From SB25 sp029560875 (GTDB lineage Bacteria > Bacteroidota > Bacteroidia > Bacteroidales > Tenuifilaceae): DNA of 64,000 bases. The first letter of the stretch is position 1. Every line of letters starts with the position of its first letter. The notes beneath the pieces were generated by a model. It was given only the letters and a program-made list of their open reading frames with translations. It was not told the DNA's origin and ran no database searches. The stretch covers positions 14,094 to 78,093 of the forward strand of contig DAOOPM010000018.1 in assembly GCA_035388225.1 (NCBI GenBank), in the 5' to 3' direction. Below, one piece after another: positions 54,176 through 63,935 of the stretch. The position numbers and the translations under genes are program-made.

Positions 54176-54205
54176 CAAATTTATTAACAAATAAGTGTTG
54201 ATAAA
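54176..54205 (-). promoter_or_regulatory. candidate promoter of the T9SS core operon
   Basis: On the minus strand TTTA (54205-54202), an 18-nt spacer and TAAATTTG (54183-54176), the latter a full consensus match. The leader to porP would be about 75 nt. Confidence 0.4.
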
Positions 54206-54264
54206 ATCCGTAAGGTTTTATACCTATTTTTTTTGGTTAGGTTTCTTTTTCTTTTGAAAAAAAT

Positions 54265-55440
54265 CTATTTCTCACTGTTTTTAAGTAATTGGACTTTCTG
54301 CAAAAATCTTAACCACCGCTCTGGCACGTCCTGCTTGCTTGCAATCATATAGTCGTTTGGGGAGCAAGGAACGGTCAATTTCTTGTCCAGTTTTTTTACT
54401 GCAGGTAATTCAAACCACCAATTATCGGAAAGTTCATTCCTGTAAAAAACTAAATCAACCCCCGGGGTTCCAGTGTTAACAATGAACTTCTTGGTGTTAT
54501 CGTTGTTTTCAAAAGAATTCTCCTTACTCCGCTGAGAAGTTCCTTCAATAAAATGCCAAACCAACTGTGCTGCAAGTAAGGCCGACTGTCTTGAGGGATC
54601 GTTATCGGGTGCATACTCAAAAATGCCAAAACAGGAAACTCTTTCGCTGGATCCTGCGTAGCGAGTTAACTGACATGCCTCCTCTGCATAAAGCCCGTTA
54701 GGTGATGGAAATAGATTCCCTGGAGAATCCGAAGACCTAATTGCCCCCATATCAAAACTTACTATATCAGAATTCCTTAAGGTTGGCTCAACTTCCCGAT
54801 AATTACCACGAACAAAACCAAGTCTAAGCAATTCGTGATTTAGGTTTCTTACTCTATCTAATTTATCAGCATCAACAAAATATCCCTGATATCCAACAAA
54901 ACTAATATCAAACAAGGATGAAGGATCCTCATTAATCAACTTATTGAGATAATTTAAAGAATGAAAGTCTTCGTTGTCGTCATCAATATCTATATGAGAA
55001 TCTATTATCGACAATGTCAAGAGCCTTTTGCTGCTTTTATACCCTCTGTATATGCTCTCTGTTAATTCTTGATTCCCTCCTAATATAATTAAGGTAACAT
55101 TCAAGGGTATTAATAGTTCCAGAACATTAACCAATGCCGTATATGTTTGAGCAGGAGTGCTTGTTTCCACAATATTACCAGCATCAATAATGTTTCCCTT
55201 AATATTTAAAGAGGATAGTGCGTAAAGATATTGTCGAATGGTGTTTGGTGAATTTTGCTTTTGAGGATTTGAGGAGTTTCGACTCTCATTTACACCCAAA
55301 ACAAAAATGTCTCCCGCTTTAATATCTAAAGATTTATCGTGAAATGAGACAACCTTGCTATGCAAAGAGGCACACTTAGTTACCCCCAAAAAGGCGGGGG
55401 AAATATTGGCAGGTTCGAGGTAAGCTTTTAGCTCTTCCAT
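54265..55440 (-). CDS. arginase/formimidoylglutamase-family protein with incomplete metal site
   Basis: A 391-residue ureohydrolase-fold protein. The DSHID motif (147-151) keeps the Asp-x-His-x-Asp metal ligands, but the usual GGDHS is GGNQE (121-125), losing the first His, and the SxDxDxxDP motif is SFDMGAIRSSDSPG (228-241), losing the second Asp. Two of about six manganese ligands therefore seem absent, so it may be non-catalytic or use another metal mode. It lies between topA and porP. The ATG at 55440 is favoured over a TTG at 55473 inside topA. I cannot name its role. Confidence 0.88.
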   Translation of the reverse strand: MEELKAYLEPANISPAFLGVTKCASLHSKVVSFHDKSLDIKAGDIFVLGVNESRNSSNPQKQNSPNTIRQYLYALSSLNIKGNIIDAGNIVETSTPAQTYTALVNVLELLIPLNVTLIILGGNQELTESIYRGYKSSKRLLTLSIIDSHIDIDDDNEDFHSLNYLNKLINEDPSSLFDISFVGYQGYFVDADKLDRVRNLNHELLRLGFVRGNYREVEPTLRNSDIVSFDMGAIRSSDSPGNLFPSPNGLYAEEACQLTRYAGSSERVSCFGIFEYAPDNDPSRQSALLAAQLVWHFIEGTSQRSKENSFENNDNTKKFIVNTGTPGVDLVFYRNELSDNWWFELPAVKKLDKKLTVPCSPNDYMIASKQDVPERWLRFLQKVQLLKNSEK

Positions 55441-55450
55441 GGGTGATTGT

Positions 55451-57772
55451 CTATTTTTTGCCCTTTTTGGCAAATCTCTTAGGCTTTGTTCCCTCTCCTT
55501 GATTTTTAATGATTTTCAAGCATTCCTCATAGGCTAGCGCATGAGCATCGGTTCCTTTGGGAATTTTATAGTTTGCCCCGTTATAGGCAATGTAAGGGCC
55601 CCAACGTCCATTCAGCACCTGAACTTTCTCTTCATGCTCAAACACCTTAATTACCTTTTCGCGTTCTTTTTTGCGACCCTCTTCAATTAATTCTATGGCT
55701 CTGGCTAAATCAATAGTTAAAGGGTTATCGTCCTTTTTTAAGGAATAGAATTTGGAGTTATGGCGAACATAAGGGCCAAAACGTCCAACTCCAATTACAA
55801 CTTCTTTATCCTCATAGTTACCAATTGTTCTTGGGAGTTTGAATAGCGATAAAGCCTCTTCCAATGTAAGGGTCTCAATAAGTTGTCCCTTTAACAAACT
55901 GGCAAACTGTGGCTTAATTTTGTTTGCTGTGTCGTTCTCGCCAAGCTGAACAACTGGACCGAATCGACCAATTCTTACGCTAACGGGCTTTCCGCTTACA
56001 GGGTCAACACCTAAAACCCTCTCACCCTTGGTGTAATCGGACTCCTTGGTGGTTTTTTCGACCAACTTATGGAATGGCTTATAGAATTGGTCTATCATTT
56101 TAGTCCACTCCATGTTTCCCAAGGCAATTTCGTCGAACTCCTTTTCCACATTAGCCGTGAAGTTGTAACTAATAATTTCCTTGAAGTACTCAAGCAGAAA
56201 ATCGTTTACAACCATACCTATATCGCTTGGAAACAGTTTCGATTTTTCCGCACCTGTGTTCTCTGTCTTATCTAGTTGCGATATTTTTCCATTCTTAAGA
56301 ACGATTGAGGTGTACTTACGCTCAACGCCTTGTCTGTCTTCCTTTAATACATATCCACGGGCAAGTATTGTTGATATTGTTGGAGCATAGGTAGATGGCC
56401 TACCAATACCTAACTCTTCGAGTTTCTTAACAAGGCTTGCCTCTGTATAGCGTGGTGGACGTTGAGTGAAACGTTCTGTAGCGGCTATTTCTTTAGGGTC
56501 GAGCAATTGTCCAGCCTTAACCGAAGGGAGCAAATCCTTTCCGCCTTCCTCAGAATCGTCGTCGGTTGACTCGAAGTAAACCTTGAGGAAACCATCGAAA
56601 ACAACTACCTCGCCAGTAGCAACGAATTGATGCTCCGACTTTGAAACTTCAATGTTTATGGTGGTTTTTTCCAACTGTGCATCGCTCATTTGCGAAGCAA
56701 GAGTTCTCTTCCAAATCAAATCGTAGAGTTTCTGCTCCGCAGCACTTCCAGGAATTTTAACCTTATCGAAATATGTAGGACGAATGGCCTCGTGTGCTTC
56801 CTGAGCACCCTTTGACTTGGTCTTGAACTGCCGTAAATGATGATACTTATCGCCAAACTCGCTTACAATGATTTGCTTAGCAGCATCCAATGCTGTTGCC
56901 GAAAGGTTAACAGAGTCTGTTCTCATGTATGTTATGTAACCCGACTCGTATAATTTCTGAGCAATTGTCATTGTTTGCGATACAGAGAAGTTGAACTTTC
57001 GGCTAGCCTCCTGCTGCAATGTTGAGGTTGTAAAAGGGGGCGGTGGCGATTTCTTCGTGGGCTTTTTGGTAACATCGAGCACCTTGAAGGTTGCCGTTTT
57101 GCAATGCTCAATAAAACGTGTTGCCTCCTTTATGTTAGGAAGTTTACTGGAAAGCTCTGCTTTAATATCAACATCACCCTTAAATAATCCTGTAACCCTA
57201 AAAAACGATGATGAGTTAAACGCAATAATTTCTCTTTCCTTCTCTACAATTAACCTTACCGCAACTGATTGAACTCTGCCAGCTGATAATGATGGCTTTA
57301 CCTTTTTCCAAAGGATTGGGGAAAGTTCAAAACCCACCATGCGATCTAAAATTCTACGCGCTTGCTGAGAGTTAACTAGATTTATATCTATGCCACGAGG
57401 ATTTTTTATGGCATTCAAAATGGCGTCCTTAGTAATTTCATGGAAGACAATCCTTTTAGTCTTCTTAGGATCCAATTTGAGAACCTCAGCAAGGTGCCAT
57501 GCAATAGCCTCTCCCTCACGGTCTTCATCGGAAGCCAGCCAAACCTGTTGGGCTTCAGCGGATGCTTTCTTCAACTCATCAACCAACTTCTTTTTATCAT
57601 CGCTGATAATGTATTCGGGTTTGTAGTTCTTAGCTATTTCAACTCCAAGATTTTTCTTGGAAAGATCGCGGATATGCCCAAAACTAGACTTAACAACAAA
57701 CTGTTTCCCAAGAAACTTCTCAATTGTTTTAGCTTTGGCAGGTGACTCCACGATAACAAGGTTCTCAATCAT
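55451..57772 (-). CDS. topA: type IA DNA topoisomerase I
   Basis: A 773-residue topoisomerase that relaxes negative supercoils. The TOPRIM domain starts with LVIVESPAKAKTIEKFLG and has LASDEDREGEAIAWHL; the catalytic tyrosine is in YITYMRTDSVNLS; RYTEASLVKKLEELGIGRPSTYAP follows. The C-terminal part has KPVSVRIGRFGPVVQ, VIGVGRFGPYVR and VLNGRWGPYIAY repeats and no zinc fingers, ending in a Lys-rich tail. It is separated from the following ureohydrolase-like gene by 10 nt. Confidence 0.96.
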   Translation of the reverse strand: MIENLVIVESPAKAKTIEKFLGKQFVVKSSFGHIRDLSKKNLGVEIAKNYKPEYIISDDKKKLVDELKKASAEAQQVWLASDEDREGEAIAWHLAEVLKLDPKKTKRIVFHEITKDAILNAIKNPRGIDINLVNSQQARRILDRMVGFELSPILWKKVKPSLSAGRVQSVAVRLIVEKEREIIAFNSSSFFRVTGLFKGDVDIKAELSSKLPNIKEATRFIEHCKTATFKVLDVTKKPTKKSPPPPFTTSTLQQEASRKFNFSVSQTMTIAQKLYESGYITYMRTDSVNLSATALDAAKQIIVSEFGDKYHHLRQFKTKSKGAQEAHEAIRPTYFDKVKIPGSAAEQKLYDLIWKRTLASQMSDAQLEKTTINIEVSKSEHQFVATGEVVVFDGFLKVYFESTDDDSEEGGKDLLPSVKAGQLLDPKEIAATERFTQRPPRYTEASLVKKLEELGIGRPSTYAPTISTILARGYVLKEDRQGVERKYTSIVLKNGKISQLDKTENTGAEKSKLFPSDIGMVVNDFLLEYFKEIISYNFTANVEKEFDEIALGNMEWTKMIDQFYKPFHKLVEKTTKESDYTKGERVLGVDPVSGKPVSVRIGRFGPVVQLGENDTANKIKPQFASLLKGQLIETLTLEEALSLFKLPRTIGNYEDKEVVIGVGRFGPYVRHNSKFYSLKKDDNPLTIDLARAIELIEEGRKKEREKVIKVFEHEEKVQVLNGRWGPYIAYNGANYKIPKGTDAHALAYEECLKIIKNQGEGTKPKRFAKKGKK

Positions 57773-57991
57773 ACCTTAATTATATTGCGTTCAAAATTTG
57801 GCACAAAGTAAAACATTTGACAGATTATCAACAACAAAATATTTAATTATTGTGAAAGCAACGAACATAACATCCGCAATAAATATCTGTTTTTTAGAGT
57901 ATTACGGTATTATTTTAGCTAAATTAAAAAGATAAAACTATCAGCATAAATATTTCTTAACTTTACGGCTTATTACGAAACCTTCATTAGT
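57773..57991. other. intergenic region between divergent topA and PBP1A genes
   Basis: A 219-bp AT-rich gap. I see no coding frame, RNA gene or strong hairpin. A TAACTTTA element at 57958-57965 may be a -10 region for the penicillin-binding protein gene, but no -33 element supports it. Confidence 0.4.
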
Positions 57992-60337
57992 ATGAAAGTA
58001 AAAAACCTTTTGTCCGTCGATAAGTTTCGCCTATGGTTTTGGGGAATCTTTGCATTTATAGGACTTTTCATTATCACTATATTTATTCTGATTGGGGCTG
58101 AATTCTTTGGACCTATGCCTACATTTGAGGAGTTGGAAAACCCCAAAAGCAATATTGCAACCGAAATTATATCGGAAGATAATGTTGTGATGGGTAATTT
58201 CTATGTGCAGAACAGAACATTCATTGATTACGAAGAAATATCGCCCAACGTAATCAACGCATTAATTGCCACAGAAGACGTTAGGTATCATTCCCACAGC
58301 GGTATAGATTTTAGAGGCTTAGGTCGTGTAATGTTTAAAACGGTTCTGTTTGGTAAAAAAACAGCAGGTGGCGGCAGTACAATTACTCAACAGCTAGCGA
58401 AGAATCTTTTCCCTCGCGATACTGCCAGCAATAGCGCTGCAATTGTGCGTAAAACAAAACTTGTTATTACCAAGTTTAAGGAGTGGATAACCTCTGTAAA
58501 GTTAGAAAGGAACTATACAAAAAAGGAAATTATTGCCATGTACCTCAATGTAGTTGAGTTTGGTAGTAATTCGTACGGTTTGAAATCTGCATCCAAAACC
58601 TTCTTCAATACCACCCCCGATTCACTAAAAATCGAAGAAGCGGCTCTTCTTGTAGGAGTTGTTAATGCACCAACACGCTATAGTCCTGTTCGCAATCCTG
58701 AACGCTCCATTCAGCGAAGAAACGTTGTTTTGAAGCAAATGGAAAAATATGGATACTTAACCACTCAACAATACGACTCAATATCAAAACTTCCAATCAC
58801 TTTAAATTATAGCGAGCAGGACCACAATGCTGGTTTAGCAACGTATTTCAGAGAAATGATACGCCTTTTTATGACGGCTAAGCAACCTGAACGTCGTTTC
58901 TATTATTCTGCCGATATGTACAGCGAAGATTCTTTGCTTTGGGAAACGAACGCCTTATACGGATGGTGCAGTAAAAATTTAAAACCAGATGGAACACCCT
59001 ATAACATTTACCGGGATGGTTTAAAGGTTTACACAACAGTAAACTCAAAGATGCAAGAGTATGCAGAAGCATCTCTCAAAGAACATCTAAAAACCGAACT
59101 ACAACCAACTCTCGATAACGAGATTAAAGCAAGAGGTGGAAGACTTTACTCATCAAAAATAACCACAGAGCAGGCTAACGATATTATATACTCTGCCATG
59201 CGCCAAACTGAACGCTATAGACTACTTAGAAATGCCGGCGCAACAAAAGATAGTATTATGGCCAGTTTTAACGAAAAGGTTAGAATGAAGGTCTTTACAT
59301 GGAAGGGTGAACGCGATACGCTAATGAGTCCTTTAGACTCTATCAAACATTACAAAAAATTCCTACGCTCAAGTTTTATGGCTATGGATCCACACAATGG
59401 GCATATTAAAGCTTATGTTGGTGGACCAGATTTCCGTCATTTTAAATACGATATGGTTAAACAGGGTAAGCGTCAGGTTGGTTCTACAATAAAGCCATTC
59501 CTGTATACCCTTGCAATGCAAGAAGGCTACTCTCCTTGCCTAGAGGTTCCTAATGTTCCTCAGACTTTCTTAGTTGCTGACTCCACCTATACTCCTAAAA
59601 ACTCGGGTGCCACAAAGTATGATGGCAAAATGGTTACGTTAAAATGGGGACTAGCAAACTCTGTAAACTATATATCTGCTTGGGTTCTGAAACAGTTTAC
59701 CCCTGAAGCAGTAGTTGATATGATTAAACAATTAGGTATTCATAGCAAGGTAGAACCCGTGTATTCAATATTCCTTGGTCCATTCGATTTTAGTTTATAC
59801 GAAATGGTTGGTGCCTATGGAACCTTTGTTAACAAAGGAGTACATGTTGAACCTATTTTTGTTACCCGTATTGAGGATAGAAATGGTAACGTTTTAGCCC
59901 AATTCAACACAACCAAAACCGAGGCAATTAGCGACCAAACTGCCTTTTTAATGGTAAATCTTTTAGAAGGAGTGGTTAACCAAGGTACTGGAGTTCGATT
60001 ACGCTACAAGTATCAACTTCCAGGTAAAATTGGTGGTAAAACGGGTACAACCCAAAACCATTCCGATGGTTGGTTTATGGGAATTACTCCAAATCTAGTT
60101 GCTGGTGTTTGGACTGGCGCAGAGGATAGAGCGGTGCATTTTGATAACCTTAAAATGGGACAAGGTGCAAGCATGGCTTTGCCTGTTTTTGCCAATTTCC
60201 TTCAAAAGGTTTATGCAGACCCTTCGTTGGGAATTTCTCCAGAAGATGATTGGGATAGACCTGTTCTTCAGAAGTACATCAACTTGAATTGCGACAGTAA
60301 AATGGATGATGAAATTAACGAGATAGAATTCTTCTAA
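57992..60337 (+). CDS. mrcA: bifunctional penicillin-binding protein 1A
   Basis: A 781-residue class A PBP. One N-terminal transmembrane helix (about 14-35) is followed by the glycosyltransferase domain with IATEDVRYHSHSGID (catalytic Glu95) and GGGSTITQQLAKNLF. The transpeptidase domain has Ser498 in S-T-I-K, an SVN motif in LANSVNYIS and KTGTT near the end. It makes and cross-links peptidoglycan. Its stop TAA overlaps the TAG stop of the convergent ABC gene. Confidence 0.95.
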   Translation: MKVKNLLSVDKFRLWFWGIFAFIGLFIITIFILIGAEFFGPMPTFEELENPKSNIATEIISEDNVVMGNFYVQNRTFIDYEEISPNVINALIATEDVRYHSHSGIDFRGLGRVMFKTVLFGKKTAGGGSTITQQLAKNLFPRDTASNSAAIVRKTKLVITKFKEWITSVKLERNYTKKEIIAMYLNVVEFGSNSYGLKSASKTFFNTTPDSLKIEEAALLVGVVNAPTRYSPVRNPERSIQRRNVVLKQMEKYGYLTTQQYDSISKLPITLNYSEQDHNAGLATYFREMIRLFMTAKQPERRFYYSADMYSEDSLLWETNALYGWCSKNLKPDGTPYNIYRDGLKVYTTVNSKMQEYAEASLKEHLKTELQPTLDNEIKARGGRLYSSKITTEQANDIIYSAMRQTERYRLLRNAGATKDSIMASFNEKVRMKVFTWKGERDTLMSPLDSIKHYKKFLRSSFMAMDPHNGHIKAYVGGPDFRHFKYDMVKQGKRQVGSTIKPFLYTLAMQEGYSPCLEVPNVPQTFLVADSTYTPKNSGATKYDGKMVTLKWGLANSVNYISAWVLKQFTPEAVVDMIKQLGIHSKVEPVYSIFLGPFDFSLYEMVGAYGTFVNKGVHVEPIFVTRIEDRNGNVLAQFNTTKTEAISDQTAFLMVNLLEGVVNQGTGVRLRYKYQLPGKIGGKTGTTQNHSDGWFMGITPNLVAGVWTGAEDRAVHFDNLKMGQGASMALPVFANFLQKVYADPSLGISPEDDWDRPVLQKYINLNCDSKMDDEINEIEFF

Positions 60338-61941
60338 CTCTTTAATCCAGGAACAGAGTCAATCAAATTCTTAGTATAATCTGTTTGGGGCCTGTCGAAT
60401 ATTTCGTTCACAGGCCCTAATTCTACTATGTTGCCGTGCTGGAGGACAATAACTCTATCGCTAATGTGGCGCACAACGCCCAAATCATGCGAGATGAATA
60501 GATATGTGAGGTTGAAATCCCTTTTTAGCTCATCGAGTAATTCTAGAATCTGTGCCTGTATAGCCACATCGAGTGCCGAGATAATCTCATCGCAAATAAG
60601 CACTTTTGGTTGAAGTGTTAGCGCACGTGCAATTACTATACGCTGACGCTGTCCACCCGAGAACTCGTGGGGATACCTATAAAAACTGCTTTCGGGTAAC
60701 TTTACCTTATCAAGAAGATTTAAAACTATCTGCTTGGCCTCCTCAGTTTTATTGACTAATCCGTGGTAAAGCATTGGCTCCATAAGGGCTTGTCCAACAG
60801 TTAAGCGCGGATTAAGCGATGAGTAAGGGTCCTGAAAAATTAGTTGAACCTCTCGTCTAAAATTCAACATTTCGTTCCTTGTGAAATTTTCAATGGGTTT
60901 ACCATTGTAGAGGATATTGCCCGAGTTTTTCTTTATCAACCTGAGTATTGACCTCCCAATTGTGCTTTTTCCAGAACCGGACTCGCCAACCAATCCGAGA
61001 GTCTCCCCTTCAAGCAAATCGAAACTTACCTTGTTTACTGCAATAAACCGATTCGATAATCGCTTAAAAAACTTGTTTTGCTTGCCATACAGCACCTCAA
61101 GATTGTTTACACTAAAAATCTTAGGCTTAGCAAGGTCTGTCGAAAATGAACTATTTGGAGAGTTAAGCGATTTTCTGAAATTTATTAAAGCTTGGGTATA
61201 TGGGTGGCTTGGCGAATTGAATACCTCCTTAGCCTTTCCGCTTTCAACAATTTCGCCAAGTTTCATCACAATCACATTATCGGCAACCTCCTCAATTACG
61301 CTCAAATCGTGCGATATAAATATTATTCCCATTTGGTAGCGATTCCTAATATCGTTCAGAAGAGCAAGAATACTTTTCTGAACGGTTACGTCGAGCGCAG
61401 TGGTTGGTTCATCGGCAATAAGTAGTTTCGGATTACCTGCAAGGGCAAAAGCAATCATCACCCGTTGCTTTTGACCGCCACTAAGCTGATGTGGATAGCT
61501 ACTATAAATCTTCTTAGGGTCAGGTAGCTGCATCTCTGCAAGCAAATCCATACATCTATCTTCAGCAGACTTTCCTCTCAACCCAGAATTCAATTCCACG
61601 GCTTCCAACAGTTGCTCTCCACATCGCATCGATGGATTCAGAGAGGTATGCGGCTCCTGAAAAATCATTGCAATATCTTTTCCCCTTAACTGTCGATGTT
61701 CCTCATTGGAGATTTTTATCAAATCAACCTTGCTAGATTTGTCTTTTGTAAAAAGAATTGAGCCTGATTTAACCACCGCACTGTTTGGTAGCAACCCCAT
61801 TATACAGAGCGATGAAATGGATTTTCCTGAGCCCGATTCACCAACAATTCCAAGTATTTCACCAGAGTTGAGATGAAAACTGATTCCCTTTACCACCTCA
61901 TTGTTCCCAAAGGCAACGGTTAAATTCTCAACGCTCAGCAT
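60334..61941 (-). CDS. fused dipeptide/oligopeptide ABC ATPase (two nucleotide-binding domains)
   Basis: A 535-residue protein made of two ATPase domains. The first has GESGSGKS, LSGGQKQR and LLIADEPTTALDV, the second GESGSGKST, FSGGQRQR and VLICDEIISALDV, with a DppD/OppD-like oligopeptide tail (SPSHPYTQAL) after the first. It matches YejF-type energisers of peptide importers. In the second domain Walker B has DEII rather than DEPT, a moderate change. No permease or binding protein is adjacent in this window. It starts 1 nt inside the following FAD gene stop. Confidence 0.93.
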   Translation of the reverse strand: MLSVENLTVAFGNNEVVKGISFHLNSGEILGIVGESGSGKSISSLCIMGLLPNSAVVKSGSILFTKDKSSKVDLIKISNEEHRQLRGKDIAMIFQEPHTSLNPSMRCGEQLLEAVELNSGLRGKSAEDRCMDLLAEMQLPDPKKIYSSYPHQLSGGQKQRVMIAFALAGNPKLLIADEPTTALDVTVQKSILALLNDIRNRYQMGIIFISHDLSVIEEVADNVIVMKLGEIVESGKAKEVFNSPSHPYTQALINFRKSLNSPNSSFSTDLAKPKIFSVNNLEVLYGKQNKFFKRLSNRFIAVNKVSFDLLEGETLGLVGESGSGKSTIGRSILRLIKKNSGNILYNGKPIENFTRNEMLNFRREVQLIFQDPYSSLNPRLTVGQALMEPMLYHGLVNKTEEAKQIVLNLLDKVKLPESSFYRYPHEFSGGQRQRIVIARALTLQPKVLICDEIISALDVAIQAQILELLDELKRDFNLTYLFISHDLGVVRHISDRVIVLQHGNIVELGPVNEIFDRPQTDYTKNLIDSVPGLKS

Positions 61942-63212
61942 TAAAGCGATGTGTTTGAAAAATGATTATTCAGAATTGCTTCACCCATAAGGTATCCGTG
62001 AGCAGTGGCATAGATAATTGAACGTGTTGCTCCAGAACAATCGCCAATAAACTTGAGCTTTGGATTGGTTATGTTGTTCAACCTATTGGAGTAGAACTTA
62101 ATTTCTGGGGCATAAACCAAGTTATCGTTGTTGGCAATGCCTGGAATAACGGTATCAAGGTTTTCTACAAAATCAATGATACTTTCAATTATTCGCCTTG
62201 GAAAGGCAAGGTTTACATCTCCTAAAATATACTTATCATGTTCTAGCGTGGGTAGTACTCGGTACAAGTTCTTTGTCCGTTTCGACTCCTTAAAGTGGCT
62301 GTAGGTTTGAAGTATAACTTTTCCTTCGCCAGCCAACAAATTCGATAGTTTTGCGATATATGAGCCATATCCAATTGGGTCCTTAAATGGCTCGGTTAGA
62401 ACTAGCGATGCAAGTATTGCAAAGTTGGTATTGGTGCTCTTCTCGCGCATCTTAGCGTGACCGTTCACGGTTGTAAAATCGCCGTAATTCTCGGTTACCA
62501 CAAATCCCGATGGATTATTACAAAATGTACGAACCATATAGCCCGTGCGGCTCTTGTATTTCACCTTGAACTCGTACATCTCCTTGTTGAGCTCCTCAAC
62601 AATATGATTTGGAACCTCGTAGCGAATACCTAAATCGACCTTGGTATTATTCTGAACCAACGTTGGATTCTCGCCAATAAGCTTATTGATAAGCTTATGA
62701 CCACTACGTCCAACTGCAACTACTGCCATATCGAAGTAATCGGAGTCGTTTATAACAATGCCGCCATTGTTGGACTCGATGCTTTTAATCTCGGCATCGA
62801 AGTGAAAATGGATGTTGGATGATTTCCCAAACATCGCATAGATATTGAAAAGCACCTCCTTGAGTTGGTCTGTGCCGATATGGTAAAACTCCGAGGAAAT
62901 TGGCATAAAACCTTTTTCGTAGAACTGTCTGTAATAAGTTTGCGAACTGAACGATTTGCCTGTTTCAACGTGCTTGCGTTCAGTAAAGTTGATGTAAAAA
63001 TCGACCAGCTTGCGTTGCAGTATTGGGTCGATAAAAATATCGCCACCCATCTCGGACGAGACAAACAACTTTCCATCGGCTCTTATCCCCGAAATGCTAG
63101 ACGAATAGATATCCGGGCTTTTCTCAAACACATGAATTTCGTGTTCGGTATCCTTCATTCGCTCCAGCAGTCCAATTGCTGCTGCACCAAAACCTATAAC
63201 TGCTATTTTCAT
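61941..63212 (-). CDS. FAD-dependent oxidoreductase of COG2509-like type
   Basis: A 423-residue flavoprotein with MKIAVIGFGAAAIGLLERM at the N-terminus as dinucleotide-binding loop, MAVVAVGRSGHKLI, and a C-terminal FIGDCSGATRSIIYATAHGYLMGEAI segment typical of uncharacterised FAD-dependent dehydrogenases. Substrate unknown. It overlaps the start of the ABC gene by 1 nt, so both may be expressed together. Confidence 0.88.
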   Translation of the reverse strand: MKIAVIGFGAAAIGLLERMKDTEHEIHVFEKSPDIYSSSISGIRADGKLFVSSEMGGDIFIDPILQRKLVDFYINFTERKHVETGKSFSSQTYYRQFYEKGFMPISSEFYHIGTDQLKEVLFNIYAMFGKSSNIHFHFDAEIKSIESNNGGIVINDSDYFDMAVVAVGRSGHKLINKLIGENPTLVQNNTKVDLGIRYEVPNHIVEELNKEMYEFKVKYKSRTGYMVRTFCNNPSGFVVTENYGDFTTVNGHAKMREKSTNTNFAILASLVLTEPFKDPIGYGSYIAKLSNLLAGEGKVILQTYSHFKESKRTKNLYRVLPTLEHDKYILGDVNLAFPRRIIESIIDFVENLDTVIPGIANNDNLVYAPEIKFYSNRLNNITNPKLKFIGDCSGATRSIIYATAHGYLMGEAILNNHFSNTSL

Positions 63213-63218
63213 AACTTA

Positions 63219-63253
63219 AGACGCTAGATATTAGACACAAGACATCAGAAAGC
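63219..63253. repeat. short heptamer tandem repeat (AGAnnnn)x5
   Basis: AGACGCT, AGATATT, AGACACA, AGACATC and AGAAAGC follow each other with period 7 just upstream of the FAD gene. Degenerate (AGACnnn) heptamers of this kind recur in Bacteroidota intergenic DNA as I recall. Confidence 0.55.
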
Positions 63254-63329
63254 AACGTTCAGTAAAATCAAAACAGAACTAGCAGTAATATTAAAACTTT
63301 TAATGCAGAAAAAGTAATGGTGTTGATAA

Positions 63330-63935
63330 CTATTGCACCGATGAATGTTTTGCATCTTTCCTTGCAAGTAACTCAACCCTAAGCATCAGTAACATTAGAA
63401 CTGCAACGCAGATAATTGCCCTTACAGAGTAAACAGTAGCTAAAGTTCCCTTACTCGATAGAAGTGAAATTGCTGGGTTTAACATCATTATAAACCATAC
63501 GGAAAAGGGCTCTGTGTTTTCTCTGGATTCCAAAAGACGTTTCACCACAGGAAAGTACGAAATTACCATTATACCTTGAATACAAAAATTAGTAATAATA
63601 TGGTCCTGAGTAATAATCCAAAAAAGTACAATTAATATCACCGCAACTAAGCAGCCTGTGTCAAACTTTGTAAACCGAGAACTCTTATCGCCCCATATAA
63701 GAATAGCAATTGTAACAGTAACAACGTAAACAATATCGGCTGTATTAAGAATGTTATCCAGAAATCCGTGATTGCCTTCGGCCATATAGGTTACTAAGCT
63801 CATTGTTACGGCAATCGAAAAAAACAGCCACATTGCTAGGGCTGGCTTAATTTCTTTTTTGTAGAGCAACCAACAGTATCGAACTAAAATAAATATATTA
63901 AGAGCAACAACTGTGTAGATTGAAAATTCGCGCAT
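63330..63935 (-). CDS. polytopic membrane protein of unknown function
   Basis: A 201-residue integral membrane protein with six or seven hydrophobic segments and short polar loops. I do not recognise a family. MREFSIYTVVALNIFILVRYCWLLYKKEIKPALAMWLFFSIAV at the N-terminus (in part) suggests two helices with a cytoplasmic KKEIKP loop. The gene is separated from the FAD gene by 117 nt and has a Lys/Arg-rich C-terminal tail. It could belong to a separate transcription unit. Confidence 0.78.
   Translation of the reverse strand: MREFSIYTVVALNIFILVRYCWLLYKKEIKPALAMWLFFSIAVTMSLVTYMAEGNHGFLDNILNTADIVYVVTVTIAILIWGDKSSRFTKFDTGCLVAVILIVLFWIITQDHIITNFCIQGIMVISYFPVVKRLLESRENTEPFSVWFIMMLNPAISLLSSKGTLATVYSVRAIICVAVLMLLMLRVELLARKDAKHSSVQ

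Noticed and set aside
63213..63329. Possible small gene between the FAD gene and the membrane protein gene
   Set aside because: The stretch has no open frame with a start and ribosome site; it only shows a heptamer repeat.
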